Positions 30,418-39,300 of a stretch of DNA of 41,053 nucleotides are shown piece by piece. The notes under the pieces are model-generated. The model did no database searches. It saw nothing but the letters and a program-made list of their open reading frames with translations, and was not told the origin of the DNA. The DNA comes from Gemmatimonadaceae bacterium (GTDB taxonomy: Bacteria > Gemmatimonadota > Gemmatimonadetes > Gemmatimonadales > Gemmatimonadaceae). Position 1 is the first letter of the stretch. Each line of letters opens with the position of its first letter. A program made the position numbers and the translations under genes. The stretch is taken from positions 1 to 41,053 of the forward strand of contig JAICNG010000027.1 in assembly GCA_025931335.1 (NCBI GenBank), given 5' to 3'.

Positions 30418-31944
30418 TCAGCGCGGGACCACTCCCCAGCTCGGTTCGTAGCCGAACACGCCGAGATCGCGTCGACCCGTCGCGTCAGCGCTCATGATCT
30501 GCAGATTTCCTTCTGCGTACACGATGTGCGCACCGTCGGGGGACCACGCAGGGGCGCCGCCTCCGAGCGACAGCCTAACGGGCGACCCGCCGTCCAGGTC
30601 TACGCGGTAGACTCCAATGAACGCCTCTGTGACCGTAAAGACGATCGTGTTCGCCGCCGGCGACCACGCCGGTTGGATCACCATGGAAGGATCGGGAAAG
30701 GTGGTTACTCTGCGCGTGTCGGTTCCGTCGACGTTGACGACGTAAATCTCGTGCGGACCGTCTCGATTGCTCGTGAACGCGATCATCGATCCATGCGGCG
30801 ACCAGCTGGGATCGCCATCTTCCGCCGGGTGGTCGGTCACGCGACGAATGCTGGATCCGTCGGCGTTCATCACGTGAATCTCGAAGTCGCCGTCTCGGTC
30901 GCTCGTGAACGCGATCTGGCTGCCGTCGGGGGACCACGCGGGAGAGTCGTCGCGAGCCCCGTGCGTCGTCAGCCGTCGCAGGCCTGAGCCATCGGCGCTG
31001 ATGACATAGATGTCCCACCCCCCGTCGCGACTGCTCCCGAACGCGATCTGGCTGCCATCGGGGGACCACGCCGGCGACATGTACGTCCAGCCCTGACCGT
31101 CGTCGTCGATCAGGCTCGTGAGCCCCGTTCCATCGGTGTTGATGACAGAGATCGTGTTCCAGTCGGCGAACGCGATGCGTCCCACGGCCGACCCGCCGAT
31201 GGACGCGGTCGTGAACTCCACGGTCACCGGCGCCTCGAGCGGCTCGCCATCGAGGTCGCGAACATCCTGCGTGACGCTCAGCCGGTACTCCGCCCCAGCC
31301 TCGAAGGGTGCGAGCGGTGTGATCACGACATTGAGCCGGGCCGCGTCCTCGAGAGCGAGCGAACTTGCGACCGGCGCTCCGTCGTGCTCGAGTCGTACCG
31401 ACGTGCCGGTGAGCGTCCTCGCATCGATCGGTTCGCTGAAGACCACCTGAATCGTCGCATTCAGCGCCACGTCGCGTTTCCCGCGCGGCGGGTTGGTCCG
31501 CACGACCTTTGGGCGGCGCTTTCCAGGCACCGCGAGCGAGTACATCTGCGGAGCCGCACTGCCGGCCAGACGGACCTCAATGTCGAGTACGTCACCGGCG
31601 ACGGCCGCAATCGGCACGGGATCGAACCCGCCGTCGATGATCGCAACCGTTAGGCCGATCCCGGTGACGCGGTTCCGAATGGTCGCTGTCACGCCGCTCG
31701 GAGCCGTCCCGGGCGGCAGCGAGATGTAGGCGACCTGACCGGCATCCGTGCCCGCCCATGCCGACGTGACGACCGTCGAGTGCGCGGCGATCGCGGTCGA
31801 CGCGGCGACGGAGACACTTGCCACCGTATCGGACAGAATGAGCACCGGCTCACGCGCGGTGGATTCGTCGATCCCAGCGGTGTCGGTGGAGCATGCCACC
31901 GCCGAGATCATGCCGGCGACCGCGATCCGCCGCACCGAGCGCAT
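30418..31944 (-). CDS. Lipoprotein: Big_5 Ig-like domain plus TolB-type propeller
   Basis: This 508-residue protein starts MRSVRRIAVAGMISAVAC (lipobox AVAC); an ATG at 31959 is an alternative. An N-terminal beta domain of ~120 residues precedes a Big_5 domain (PPRGKRDVALNATIQVVFSE to DLDGEPLEAPVTVEFTT, about 145-255). The C-terminal half is a six-blade PD40/TolB propeller with WSPDGSQIAFTSDRDGDFEI-type repeats. It is a clear paralogue of the first half of the protein at 33834, which shares KRRP-VVRT-PPRGKRDVALNAT and FSEPIDARTLT. It follows the gene at 31947 with two bases between. Partners and ligand are unknown. Confidence 0.9.
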   Translation of the reverse strand: MRSVRRIAVAGMISAVACSTDTAGIDESTAREPVLILSDTVASVSVAASTAIAAHSTVVTSAWAGTDAGQVAYISLPPGTAPSGVTATIRNRVTGIGLTVAIIDGGFDPVPIAAVAGDVLDIEVRLAGSAAPQMYSLAVPGKRRPKVVRTNPPRGKRDVALNATIQVVFSEPIDARTLTGTSVRLEHDGAPVASSLALEDAARLNVVITPLAPFEAGAEYRLSVTQDVRDLDGEPLEAPVTVEFTTASIGGSAVGRIAFADWNTISVINTDGTGLTSLIDDDGQGWTYMSPAWSPDGSQIAFGSSRDGGWDIYVISADGSGLRRLTTHGARDDSPAWSPDGSQIAFTSDRDGDFEIHVMNADGSSIRRVTDHPAEDGDPSWSPHGSMIAFTSNRDGPHEIYVVNVDGTDTRRVTTFPDPSMVIQPAWSPAANTIVFTVTEAFIGVYRVDLDGGSPVRLSLGGGAPAWSPDGAHIVYAEGNLQIMSADATGRRDLGVFGYEPSWGVVPR

Positions 31945-31946
31945 GC

Positions 31947-33659
31947 CTACGGTCGCCATGCCGGAGCGGACGCGTTGCCGTTGGTTACCAGGGTGACGTT
32001 CGTTCCATCGGCACGCATCACCATGACCGACGTCGGGCAGCCGGATCCGTAATACGAGCGCTGGGACGTGAACGCAATGCGTTGTCCATCGGGGGACCAC
32101 GCGGGGTCAGCTTCGTCGCAGGAGGGCAGGGGGAACCCGGTGACCCCCGTGCCATCGACGTTCATCACGAACAGGTCGTACTCGCAGTAGTAGTAGCAGC
32201 CCCGTGAGAACGCGATCTTCGCTCCGTCGGGCGACCAGGCCGGCGACCGGTCGTCGTCGCCACCGCTGGTGAGCGCGGTGAGGCCCAAGCCATTCGCGTT
32301 CATGACGTAGATGTCATAGCTGCCGCTCTGGTAGCTCATGAACGCAATCTTCGCTCCGTCGGGGGACCACGCCGGATCGGAGTCGGGACCATCGCTGCTC
32401 GTCAGGCGTACGAGGTTCGTGCCGTCGGCGTTCATCGCATAGATGTCCGTGTTTCCGCCGCGATGACTCGCGAACGCTATTCTCGTCCCGTCGGGCGACC
32501 ACGCCGGGCTGGCATCGTCTTCCGGGTTGTTCGTGAGGCGTACCGGATTCGAGCCGTCGGCGTTCATGACGTAGATCTCGCCGTTTCCGTCGCGATCGCT
32601 CCGAAAGACGATGCGGCTCCCATCGGGCGACCAGGCGGGGCCTCCGTCACTCGCCGCATTGGTGGTTCGGCGTGTGCGATCGGCGCCGTTCACCTTGATG
32701 ACGTAGATCTCCGCGTTTTCCTCGCTGTCGTCAACGTACGCAAGCTGGTCGGCGGCCGTGCACGCCACGTCGAAGGTCACCTCGACGGTATCGGCGCTCG
32801 GAACGATACCCGTCCGGCCGTGCGTGCCCGTGACCTGGCAGTTCGTCGTTAGGCCACCGAGCACCACCGTGAAGTCGCCGGGGGGAAGGGCGACCGTGAC
32901 GGTGTCGTTGACCGGCAACGCCGCGGCCGTGTCGAAGCGCGCCGTTCCGATGGCGACGGTGTAGCCGTTCAGATCGAAGTCCGTTCCCGACGTCGCCGCG
33001 ATCACGCGGAGGGCTCCCGACTGCTGGCACTCGACAGCGAAGGCCGCGTGGCTCTCGATACCCGGGCTCACCGCGACCGCCCGAGGATTCGACCCGGCCA
33101 CGGTGCAGTTCCTCGCGACATCCTCGAGTGAGACCGAATGCTCGCCGCCGTGAACGCGCGTGAACGTCACCGATCCGTTCGTGGCGATGGGGTCGCCCTC
33201 GCGCGGGTAGTAGTCGTCCTGATCGACCACCACGGCGTACCCGTCGGGATCGGTCTCTGCGCCCGTGGTCGTCGTCGTCACACGGATGCTGCCCGTAAAC
33301 TGCACGCACGTCACGTTGAACGCGACCGCCGCTGCGCGGGCGCGGGGCACGGTGACCGTGCGCGGATTGGCGCCGGCGATCTGGCAATTCGAGGCCAGAT
33401 CCTCGAGGCGGAGTGCGTGAACGCCTGCCTCGAGATCCCTTATCACTACGGAGCCGTTGGTCGAGACCGGGAGGTCGAAGGCGTCGTCCACGACCAGGCG
33501 ATACCCATCGGGGTCCGGTTCCGCACCCGTGGTTACCATCGTTGCCTCGATCGCTCCAACATTGATCGAGCGAAGGTTCGTCGGAGTGCCGTCGCACCCG
33601 AGGACCAGGATGACGAGACCCACGAGCGTGGCCGGAGGCCTCCTGTAACGCACCGGCAT
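31947..33659 (-). CDS. Lipoprotein: three tandem beta repeats plus TolB-type propeller
   Basis: This 570-residue protein starts MPVRYRRPPATLVGLVILVLGC (lipobox VLGC) with GGAGAG before the ATG. Residues ~35-300 are three tandem ~90-residue repeats sharing the pattern TGAEPDPDGYRLVVD, NGSVVIRDLEAGVHALRLED, ASNCQIAGANPRTV and a terminal V-x-C; each probably holds one disulfide. The rest is a propeller of six WSPDG repeats. One blade has the unusual loop RGCYYYCEYD and the last has SGCP. The longer frame to 33830 is rejected because it overlaps a sigma-factor remnant. It lies 55 bp after that remnant within the operon. Confidence 0.9.
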   Translation of the reverse strand: MPVRYRRPPATLVGLVILVLGCDGTPTNLRSINVGAIEATMVTTGAEPDPDGYRLVVDDAFDLPVSTNGSVVIRDLEAGVHALRLEDLASNCQIAGANPRTVTVPRARAAAVAFNVTCVQFTGSIRVTTTTTGAETDPDGYAVVVDQDDYYPREGDPIATNGSVTFTRVHGGEHSVSLEDVARNCTVAGSNPRAVAVSPGIESHAAFAVECQQSGALRVIAATSGTDFDLNGYTVAIGTARFDTAAALPVNDTVTVALPPGDFTVVLGGLTTNCQVTGTHGRTGIVPSADTVEVTFDVACTAADQLAYVDDSEENAEIYVIKVNGADRTRRTTNAASDGGPAWSPDGSRIVFRSDRDGNGEIYVMNADGSNPVRLTNNPEDDASPAWSPDGTRIAFASHRGGNTDIYAMNADGTNLVRLTSSDGPDSDPAWSPDGAKIAFMSYQSGSYDIYVMNANGLGLTALTSGGDDDRSPAWSPDGAKIAFSRGCYYYCEYDLFVMNVDGTGVTGFPLPSCDEADPAWSPDGQRIAFTSQRSYYGSGCPTSVMVMRADGTNVTLVTNGNASAPAWRP

Positions 33660-33714
33660 CGAATCTCTCCGCTTCAGACCTTCATCGTGAAACGGCGATG
33701 GGGGGAGGAATTGC

Positions 33715-33837
33715 TCACAGGTCTCCCCGCCGGATTCCCGACTGCTCGAGCCGCCCTCGCAATGCGCCAAGCGCCCGATACACGCGGTTGCATACGGGCT
33801 TGGCTTCCGGGCAGACGTCCGCGGACGCATCCATCAT
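33715..33837 (-). pseudogene. Sigma-factor C-terminal remnant (40-codon frame)
   Basis: A 40-codon frame starts at ATG 33837, overlapping the stop of the gene at 33834, and reads in part PEAKPVCNRVYRALGALRG then RLEQSGIRRGDL. This aligns with the end of the intact sigma factor at 40201: PNAKAVYNHVYRALAVVKERLERAGIRRGG. Only the last ~35 residues of region sigma4 remain, with the start codon kept, so it looks like an internal deletion of a duplicated sigma gene. It may still be translated by coupling. Confidence 0.72.
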
Positions 33838-36335
33838 GGTGAGACGATTACCACCCCGGACTCTCCGCTCGTATAGCTCGTCGAATGCAGTGTACAGCGA
33901 TAGCGGTAAGTGCCCGCGGCGCTGAACGCTCGCACGTGACTCCCGGTGTTCTTGTTCGCGGAGCTCGTCGGAGACGCGGGATCGTCCTCAAAGGTGACGT
34001 TATGGAGTAGTCCATTTCCGTCACCATCCGCATCGCAGGGGGTCCAGCCCCACCCCACGACGGTACCGACCGGGACCGTTAGGTCCGCGGGCCCAAAGCC
34101 GGTGTGACAATCACCAACGTCCGTCCATCCCACGTCGACAACCGCGTCCACCGCTACCGCGGTGAACGTGAAGCTCGGTCCCGTGGGATCGATTGCCAGC
34201 GAGGCTTTGAGGAACTGCGGACCCGCTTCAGGTCGAAGCGTCCAGCGAACCCACGCGTCATTCCCGGCCAGCGGCAGCAGCTCATCCCCTGATACGATTT
34301 CCCAACGAATTGCCGTGCCCTCTATTACGTTGCCGTGCCTGTCGACGGCCGCGACCTGGACGAGATTCTTGAGCGGACTTCCGCGCACCCCAACCTGACT
34401 GTCACTGCTAACGGGAACCAGGCTGGCGACGACGTCCGGTACCGCGGTGAGTACGAACCCGATAGGCGAGTCGGTGGCATCGGGAACGGCCGCTTCGACG
34501 AAGTAAGTGCCGGAAGTCGGCCCAAACGTCACGTTCGTTTCAGCCACGCCACTGGCATCGGTGAACGAGGCGTAGGGAGACAGCGAGGTCCCGCCCCCGT
34601 CATCAGGGAGTTTCCATGAGACGCGCGTCCCGGCCAATGGCACTCCGCCCGACAAAACCTTCACCCGTAACGGTTCGGCGAGCGCGCGGAGCACGATGCC
34701 GCTGTTGACGCTGCGGCTCACCGCCTGAACGGAAAGCGGCGGGTTCGTCGGCATGCTCCCGGCGGGCGACCATGCCGGCGTGTTCCCATCCGCCACGCGC
34801 CGTACCTGCGAGCCGGTCGCGTTCATGATGGCCACGCCGCCGAGCCCGAAGAACGCGATCATGCTGCCGTCGGGTGACCACGACGGGTCGAGGTTCTGCG
34901 TCGAGCCCGGACCATCCGTCAGCCGCATCACATCAGAGCCGTCGGGCTTCATGACATAGATCTCGAAGCTCCCCTCGCGGTCGCTCGCGAACGCGATCGC
35001 ATCGCCGGCCGGCGACCAGGCCGGTTGCAGCTCATCCGCTGGCGAGCTCGTGAGGCGCGTGACGTCCGACCCGTCTGCGTTCATCACCCAGATGTCGTAC
35101 CCGAGCAGCCCGTCGTGTCGCGCGAACGCGATCTTCGATCCGTCGGGCGACCACGTGGGACCGCCCGCGGCGCCGCCTTCCCAGGTATCGCCAGATGCCG
35201 GCTCGAGCCGCGTCGCTCCCGAGCCGTCAGCGTTCATCACAAAGACGAAACCATGCCATTCAGTCCCCGTGAGCTCACCGCGAATGAACGCGAGCTTCGT
35301 CCCGTCGGGAGACCACGCGGGCGCGGAGTCGTGATCGGGCCCGGTCGTCAGGCGCCTGACATTCGAGCCGTCGGCGTTCATGACGACGATATCGTGATCG
35401 AATGGCCCGCCGAACCGGTCGCTCGTAAAGGCGATCTGGGATCCGTCGGCCGACCAGGCGGGTTGGTAGTCGGTCAGGCCAGTCGTGATGTTCCTGCTGC
35501 CTGTCCCGTCGGCGCTGGCGACGCGGATCCCTCCCGACCAGAACGCGATCTGGCTCAGGACGTTCGACGGCCCGACGGTGCTGAACGTGACCGCCACCGC
35601 CGTCTCCAGCGCTTCGCCATCGAGATCGCGGACGTCCTCCGTCACCGTGAGCTCGTACTCCGCGGCGGCGACCAGCGGTTCCGCCGGAACGAGCGCGACC
35701 GTTAGGCGCGCCGCATCCTGGAACTCGAAACGCCCGGCGACGGGAGTGCCCCCGCGCGCGAGACGCACCGATGATGCCGTGAGCGTCCGCGCGTCGATCG
35801 GCTCGCTGAACACGACGATGATCGTCGCGTTCAGCGCCACGTCGCGCTTGCCGCGTGGCGGGCGTGTGCGCACGACGCGAGGCCGACGTTTGGCTGGAAC
35901 CTTCCGCTCGATGCGGTGAATCGTGGCTCCATCCGCCCCGCGGACCTCCACCTCGAGCGGGTCGCCGATGCGCGCCGGTACCGCGATCGGGTCGAAGCCG
36001 CCGTCGATGACGGGCACGGTCATCCCGCTTCCCGTGCGCCCGTTCCGGATGAATGCCTCCACGCCGCTGATCGCCGTGCCGGGAGCCAGTGCGATGTATG
36101 CGACCTCACCAGCGGTCGACGACGCGCGAACGCCGGCCGATACGGGTTCCCCGGCGTGGGCGATTGCCACTGCGGCCGCCAGGGGCGGGGCAGCGGTGTC
36201 GGACAACACGATCAGGTCACCGGTATCGACCGCCGGACTCGTGGGAGAACCGCTGTCGTCGCACGAGAGGACCAACGACAGCGCAATCAATGCCGCGAAA
36301 CGTCGGCATGTGCGAGCGCGATCAGCGGTGCGCAT
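33834..36335 (-). CDS. Large lipoprotein: Big_5, TolB propeller, Ig-like domains and cupredoxin-like end
   Basis: This 833-residue protein starts MRTADRARTCRRFAALIALS with lipobox LSC. Domain order: beta domain, Big_5 (PPRGKRDVALNATIIVVFSE), a TolB-type propeller of about seven WSPDG blades (290-560), two Ig-like domains (RVKVLSGGVPLAGTRVSWKL and VQVAAVDRHGNVIEGTAIRW), and a C-terminal plastocyanin-like domain of ~100 residues. The copper ligands His780 (LLHNVTF), Cys814 and His817 (YRCTLHS) are present, but the axial Met expected a few residues later is not. The ATG lies inside the end of the CHAT gene (14-bp overlap). It is the paralogue of the protein at 30418 with extra domains added. Confidence 0.9.
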   Translation of the reverse strand: MRTADRARTCRRFAALIALSLVLSCDDSGSPTSPAVDTGDLIVLSDTAAPPLAAAVAIAHAGEPVSAGVRASSTAGEVAYIALAPGTAISGVEAFIRNGRTGSGMTVPVIDGGFDPIAVPARIGDPLEVEVRGADGATIHRIERKVPAKRRPRVVRTRPPRGKRDVALNATIIVVFSEPIDARTLTASSVRLARGGTPVAGRFEFQDAARLTVALVPAEPLVAAAEYELTVTEDVRDLDGEALETAVAVTFSTVGPSNVLSQIAFWSGGIRVASADGTGSRNITTGLTDYQPAWSADGSQIAFTSDRFGGPFDHDIVVMNADGSNVRRLTTGPDHDSAPAWSPDGTKLAFIRGELTGTEWHGFVFVMNADGSGATRLEPASGDTWEGGAAGGPTWSPDGSKIAFARHDGLLGYDIWVMNADGSDVTRLTSSPADELQPAWSPAGDAIAFASDREGSFEIYVMKPDGSDVMRLTDGPGSTQNLDPSWSPDGSMIAFFGLGGVAIMNATGSQVRRVADGNTPAWSPAGSMPTNPPLSVQAVSRSVNSGIVLRALAEPLRVKVLSGGVPLAGTRVSWKLPDDGGGTSLSPYASFTDASGVAETNVTFGPTSGTYFVEAAVPDATDSPIGFVLTAVPDVVASLVPVSSDSQVGVRGSPLKNLVQVAAVDRHGNVIEGTAIRWEIVSGDELLPLAGNDAWVRWTLRPEAGPQFLKASLAIDPTGPSFTFTAVAVDAVVDVGWTDVGDCHTGFGPADLTVPVGTVVGWGWTPCDADGDGNGLLHNVTFEDDPASPTSSANKNTGSHVRAFSAAGTYRYRCTLHSTSYTSGESGVVIVSP

Positions 36336-39300
36336 CCGCGCCTCCCACGAGCACGAATCCAGCCCAATAAAACGGGTGCGATGTCGCTCGCTCTCTCCGC
36401 AGCGTACGCTGCGCCCGCGCGAGCGCCAGCCGTGGAGCGATGCCGGTCGCGAGCTCCGCATAGAACCGCTCCATGAGGGCCGCCGTCGCCCAGTCATCAA
36501 CCGGCCACAGCGTCGCGATTACGCTCGAAGCACCAGCATGGAGAAAGGCACGGGCCAGCCCGACCCAGTCATCGCCAGGAGGCACATCGGCCAGCGCGCC
36601 GGAGCCGAGCCCGGTCTGACAGGCGGAGAGCACCACGAGATCCGCCGTTAGGCGCATGCCGAAGACCTCATGGACCTCCAGCCGTCCATCGTACTCGCCG
36701 GCGGCCGCGAGCTCAATGTACGAGAAGAGCGGGTTGTGCTTGTTGAGCACCCCGTAGGTCGCGAGATGAAGAATGCGGCGCGACGGGGCCTCGCGACGGA
36801 AGGCCTGCTCGCTGGCCGCGGCTCCCGTCGTGGCCAGCACCTCGCCGCCCAGGTGCTCTCTGATCGCGGCCACTTCCCGCCGCGACGCCGGTAGCGCGTC
36901 GGGGCGCGGCGCCATGGCAAGAACTCCCGTACCCTGTCCACTCCGCGAGCGTTCGCCGAGCGCGAGCCACACCGACGCGGACGGTGTGACCGAAAGCTGG
37001 TAACGCTCGATCAAGGGACGGTCCGCGTCATCGACCAGCGCGGCGAAGGGGAGGTAATGCAGCTCGACGTGCGGAACGAAAACGATCCTCGATACGCGGC
37101 TGACAAGACCGCTTGCCTCGACCGGCGCGATGAGCCGGTCGTGCAGACGCCGAAGTGGAGCGCGCCAGAGCGAATCACCGCGCGCCGAGCCGCTCTGGCC
37201 GAGCGCCCCGCGCGTGAATTCCACGAGCCGCGCCAGCTCGCGCCGGGAGGCCCCGAGCTCGAGCGCCGCGATGGTGTCACGTGTGACGACGAAGGCGACG
37301 CTGCCCGAGTCGCTGACGAGGTACTCGACGAGCACCTCGTCCGGCGCGAGGCGGTGAGCGACATCGCGCCAACTCGCCGTCTTGCTCCCGAGGAGCGACG
37401 CATGCCGTGGTGCTCGCTCGCGGAGCTCGGACAACAGAGTCGCGTACGCCTCCTGCGCGCGCAGCAGCGCCTCACGAGTCGCGTCGCTCGCGATGGACAC
37501 ATCGGGACCGCGCACCTCCTCGGCGCCCGTCGCCGCGCCCTCGAGCTCCCGCGTCAGCTCGGCGATGCGATGACGGAGATCCTGCTCGCGCACCACCAGC
37601 GCCTCAGCGGTGTCGCGTGACGCGAGGACCCGACCGCGCCCCAAGAGCTCGAGCATCTCACGCGCGCGCAGACGCTCGCTCGCCTCGAACGCCGTGGCGG
37701 CGCGGCCTCGAGCGCGCTCGGTGAGCGCGAGTTGCGCGTACACGTCCCATTTGTCGGCGAGAAAGCCCGATCGCCGCTCCGCCAGTGCGAGCGAGCGGCT
37801 GGGTCGCTCGATCTCCGCGAGCGCCGCGCGCAGCTCGCGCGTCGCATCCTCGGCGAAGCCTTGCGAACGGCGCGCGAGCGCGAGGCCCGCGCGCAGACGC
37901 CACGTGATCTCCGGTGCCACGCGCCCGTCGACGCGGCGGAGTCCCGCACGATAGAGTGACTCGGCGACGGCCGGCATCCCGAGTGACGCCTCGAGTCTCG
38001 CTCGCTCGCTGATGGCCGCCGCGGTGGCGACGGGGTCGCCCAGCCGCTCCAGCTCCTCCACGGCGCGCATCATGTGACGGCGCGCCACGGCGGTATCGCC
38101 GCGGCCGCGCGCAGCATCGCCTAACGCCAGCCGCGTGAGAGCGGCTGAGCGGCGGTTGCCCGCCGTGAGCTGCGCGCGGTGCGCGATGTCGAGGAGACGC
38201 TGGGCCCCGACATGATCGTCGCGCTCGAGCAAGAGCATTGCGTGACCCTGCTGCGCCTCGGCCTGGCCGCTCACGTCCCCCGCCTCGCGAAAGAGCGCCT
38301 GCGCGCGAGAGTACAGGCGGTCGGCCTCGGCGAACGCGTTGAGCTGCACGGCAAGGTCCGCTTGCGTCAGAGCGAGGCTGGCGCGCACGTCGGCCGGGAC
38401 CTCCGCGGTGTCGGCACGCGCCTGAGCGCGCCGCAACTCGTCGGCCGCCTGCTGCAGCTCGCCGGACGCGGCGAGCGCGGCAGCCAGCTCACCGCGCGCG
38501 ATGACGGCGTCGGCAGCGGGTCCGGTTCGCTCGAGGATCGTCACCGCCTCTCGCAGCGATTCGCGCGCGGCGGGATAGTTGCCACGCCGCATCTCGAGCT
38601 GTCCGAGCCCGCGCAGCGCCTCCGCCGTCTCTGCCCACATCTCGTTCGCGCGCCACGCCGCGAGCGCATCCTCGTAGAGCGATTCCGCGCGCGCGAAGCC
38701 CCCGCTGAGGCTCGCGAGTCCCGCCAGGTTCACGAGATTCGTTGCCGCGATCTCGTCGCGACCGTCGCGACGGTTGAGCTCGAGCGCCGCCTCGAACTGC
38801 CGGCGCGCTTCTTCCAGGTCGCCGATCTCCTGCGCCAGCAACCCCAGATTGTTGAGATCGGCGGCAGCACCGCGGGTATCGCCGATGCGCTCGCGAATCC
38901 CCAACGACCGGGCGTGGTACTCTCGCGCGGCCGCCAGGTCGCCGCGGTCGGCACTGACGTTGGCGAGCGCACCGATGGCATTCGCCTCCACCCGCAAGTC
39001 GCCGATCGCAGCTGCCGTTCGGCGCGATCGCTCGAGATACACCTCGGCGCTGTCGAGAAGCCCCTCGCGCCAGAAGCCGGCGCCGATGTTGCCGCGCGCC
39101 GCGGCCATGCCCGCCGAATCGCCGATCGCCGCCGAACGGGCGAGTGCCCGACGCCACACCCGGATCGCGGCGCGCGGGCCGTCGCGGCCGTACGCGGCGA
39201 TGCCCGCACGTCGCACACTGTCTGCCCACACCTTCGCCGCGCGGCGGGCGGCAGGCCAGGTGGCGAACCGATTCACCTCTCGAACGAGGAAGGAATCGGC

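Larger units (their letters stand above)
3780..38124. repeat. Dispersed heptamer CGTTAGG (21 copies)
   Basis: Plus-strand copies start at 3780, 11462, 15118, 16162, 17046, 19671, 20474, 22560, 23294, 25517, 26634, 31648, 32847, 34077, 35700 and 36646; minus-strand copies (CCTAACG) at 8574, 28602, 29393, 30574 and 38118. About 4-5 would be expected by base composition. The next base is C or T in 19 of 21. Reading frames differ: nine use TTA as Leu, four use TAG as stop, two read GTT-AGG, and six are antisense CTA-ACG. Nature unknown (uptake, Chi-like, partition or methylation word). Confidence 0.6.

Noticed and set aside
30500-35500. Regularly spaced near-identical DNA segments that resemble a repeat array or CRISPR
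   Set aside because: They are the coding copies of the WSPDG propeller blades, spaced ~120-130 bp and in frame; there are no unique spacers with constant repeats.
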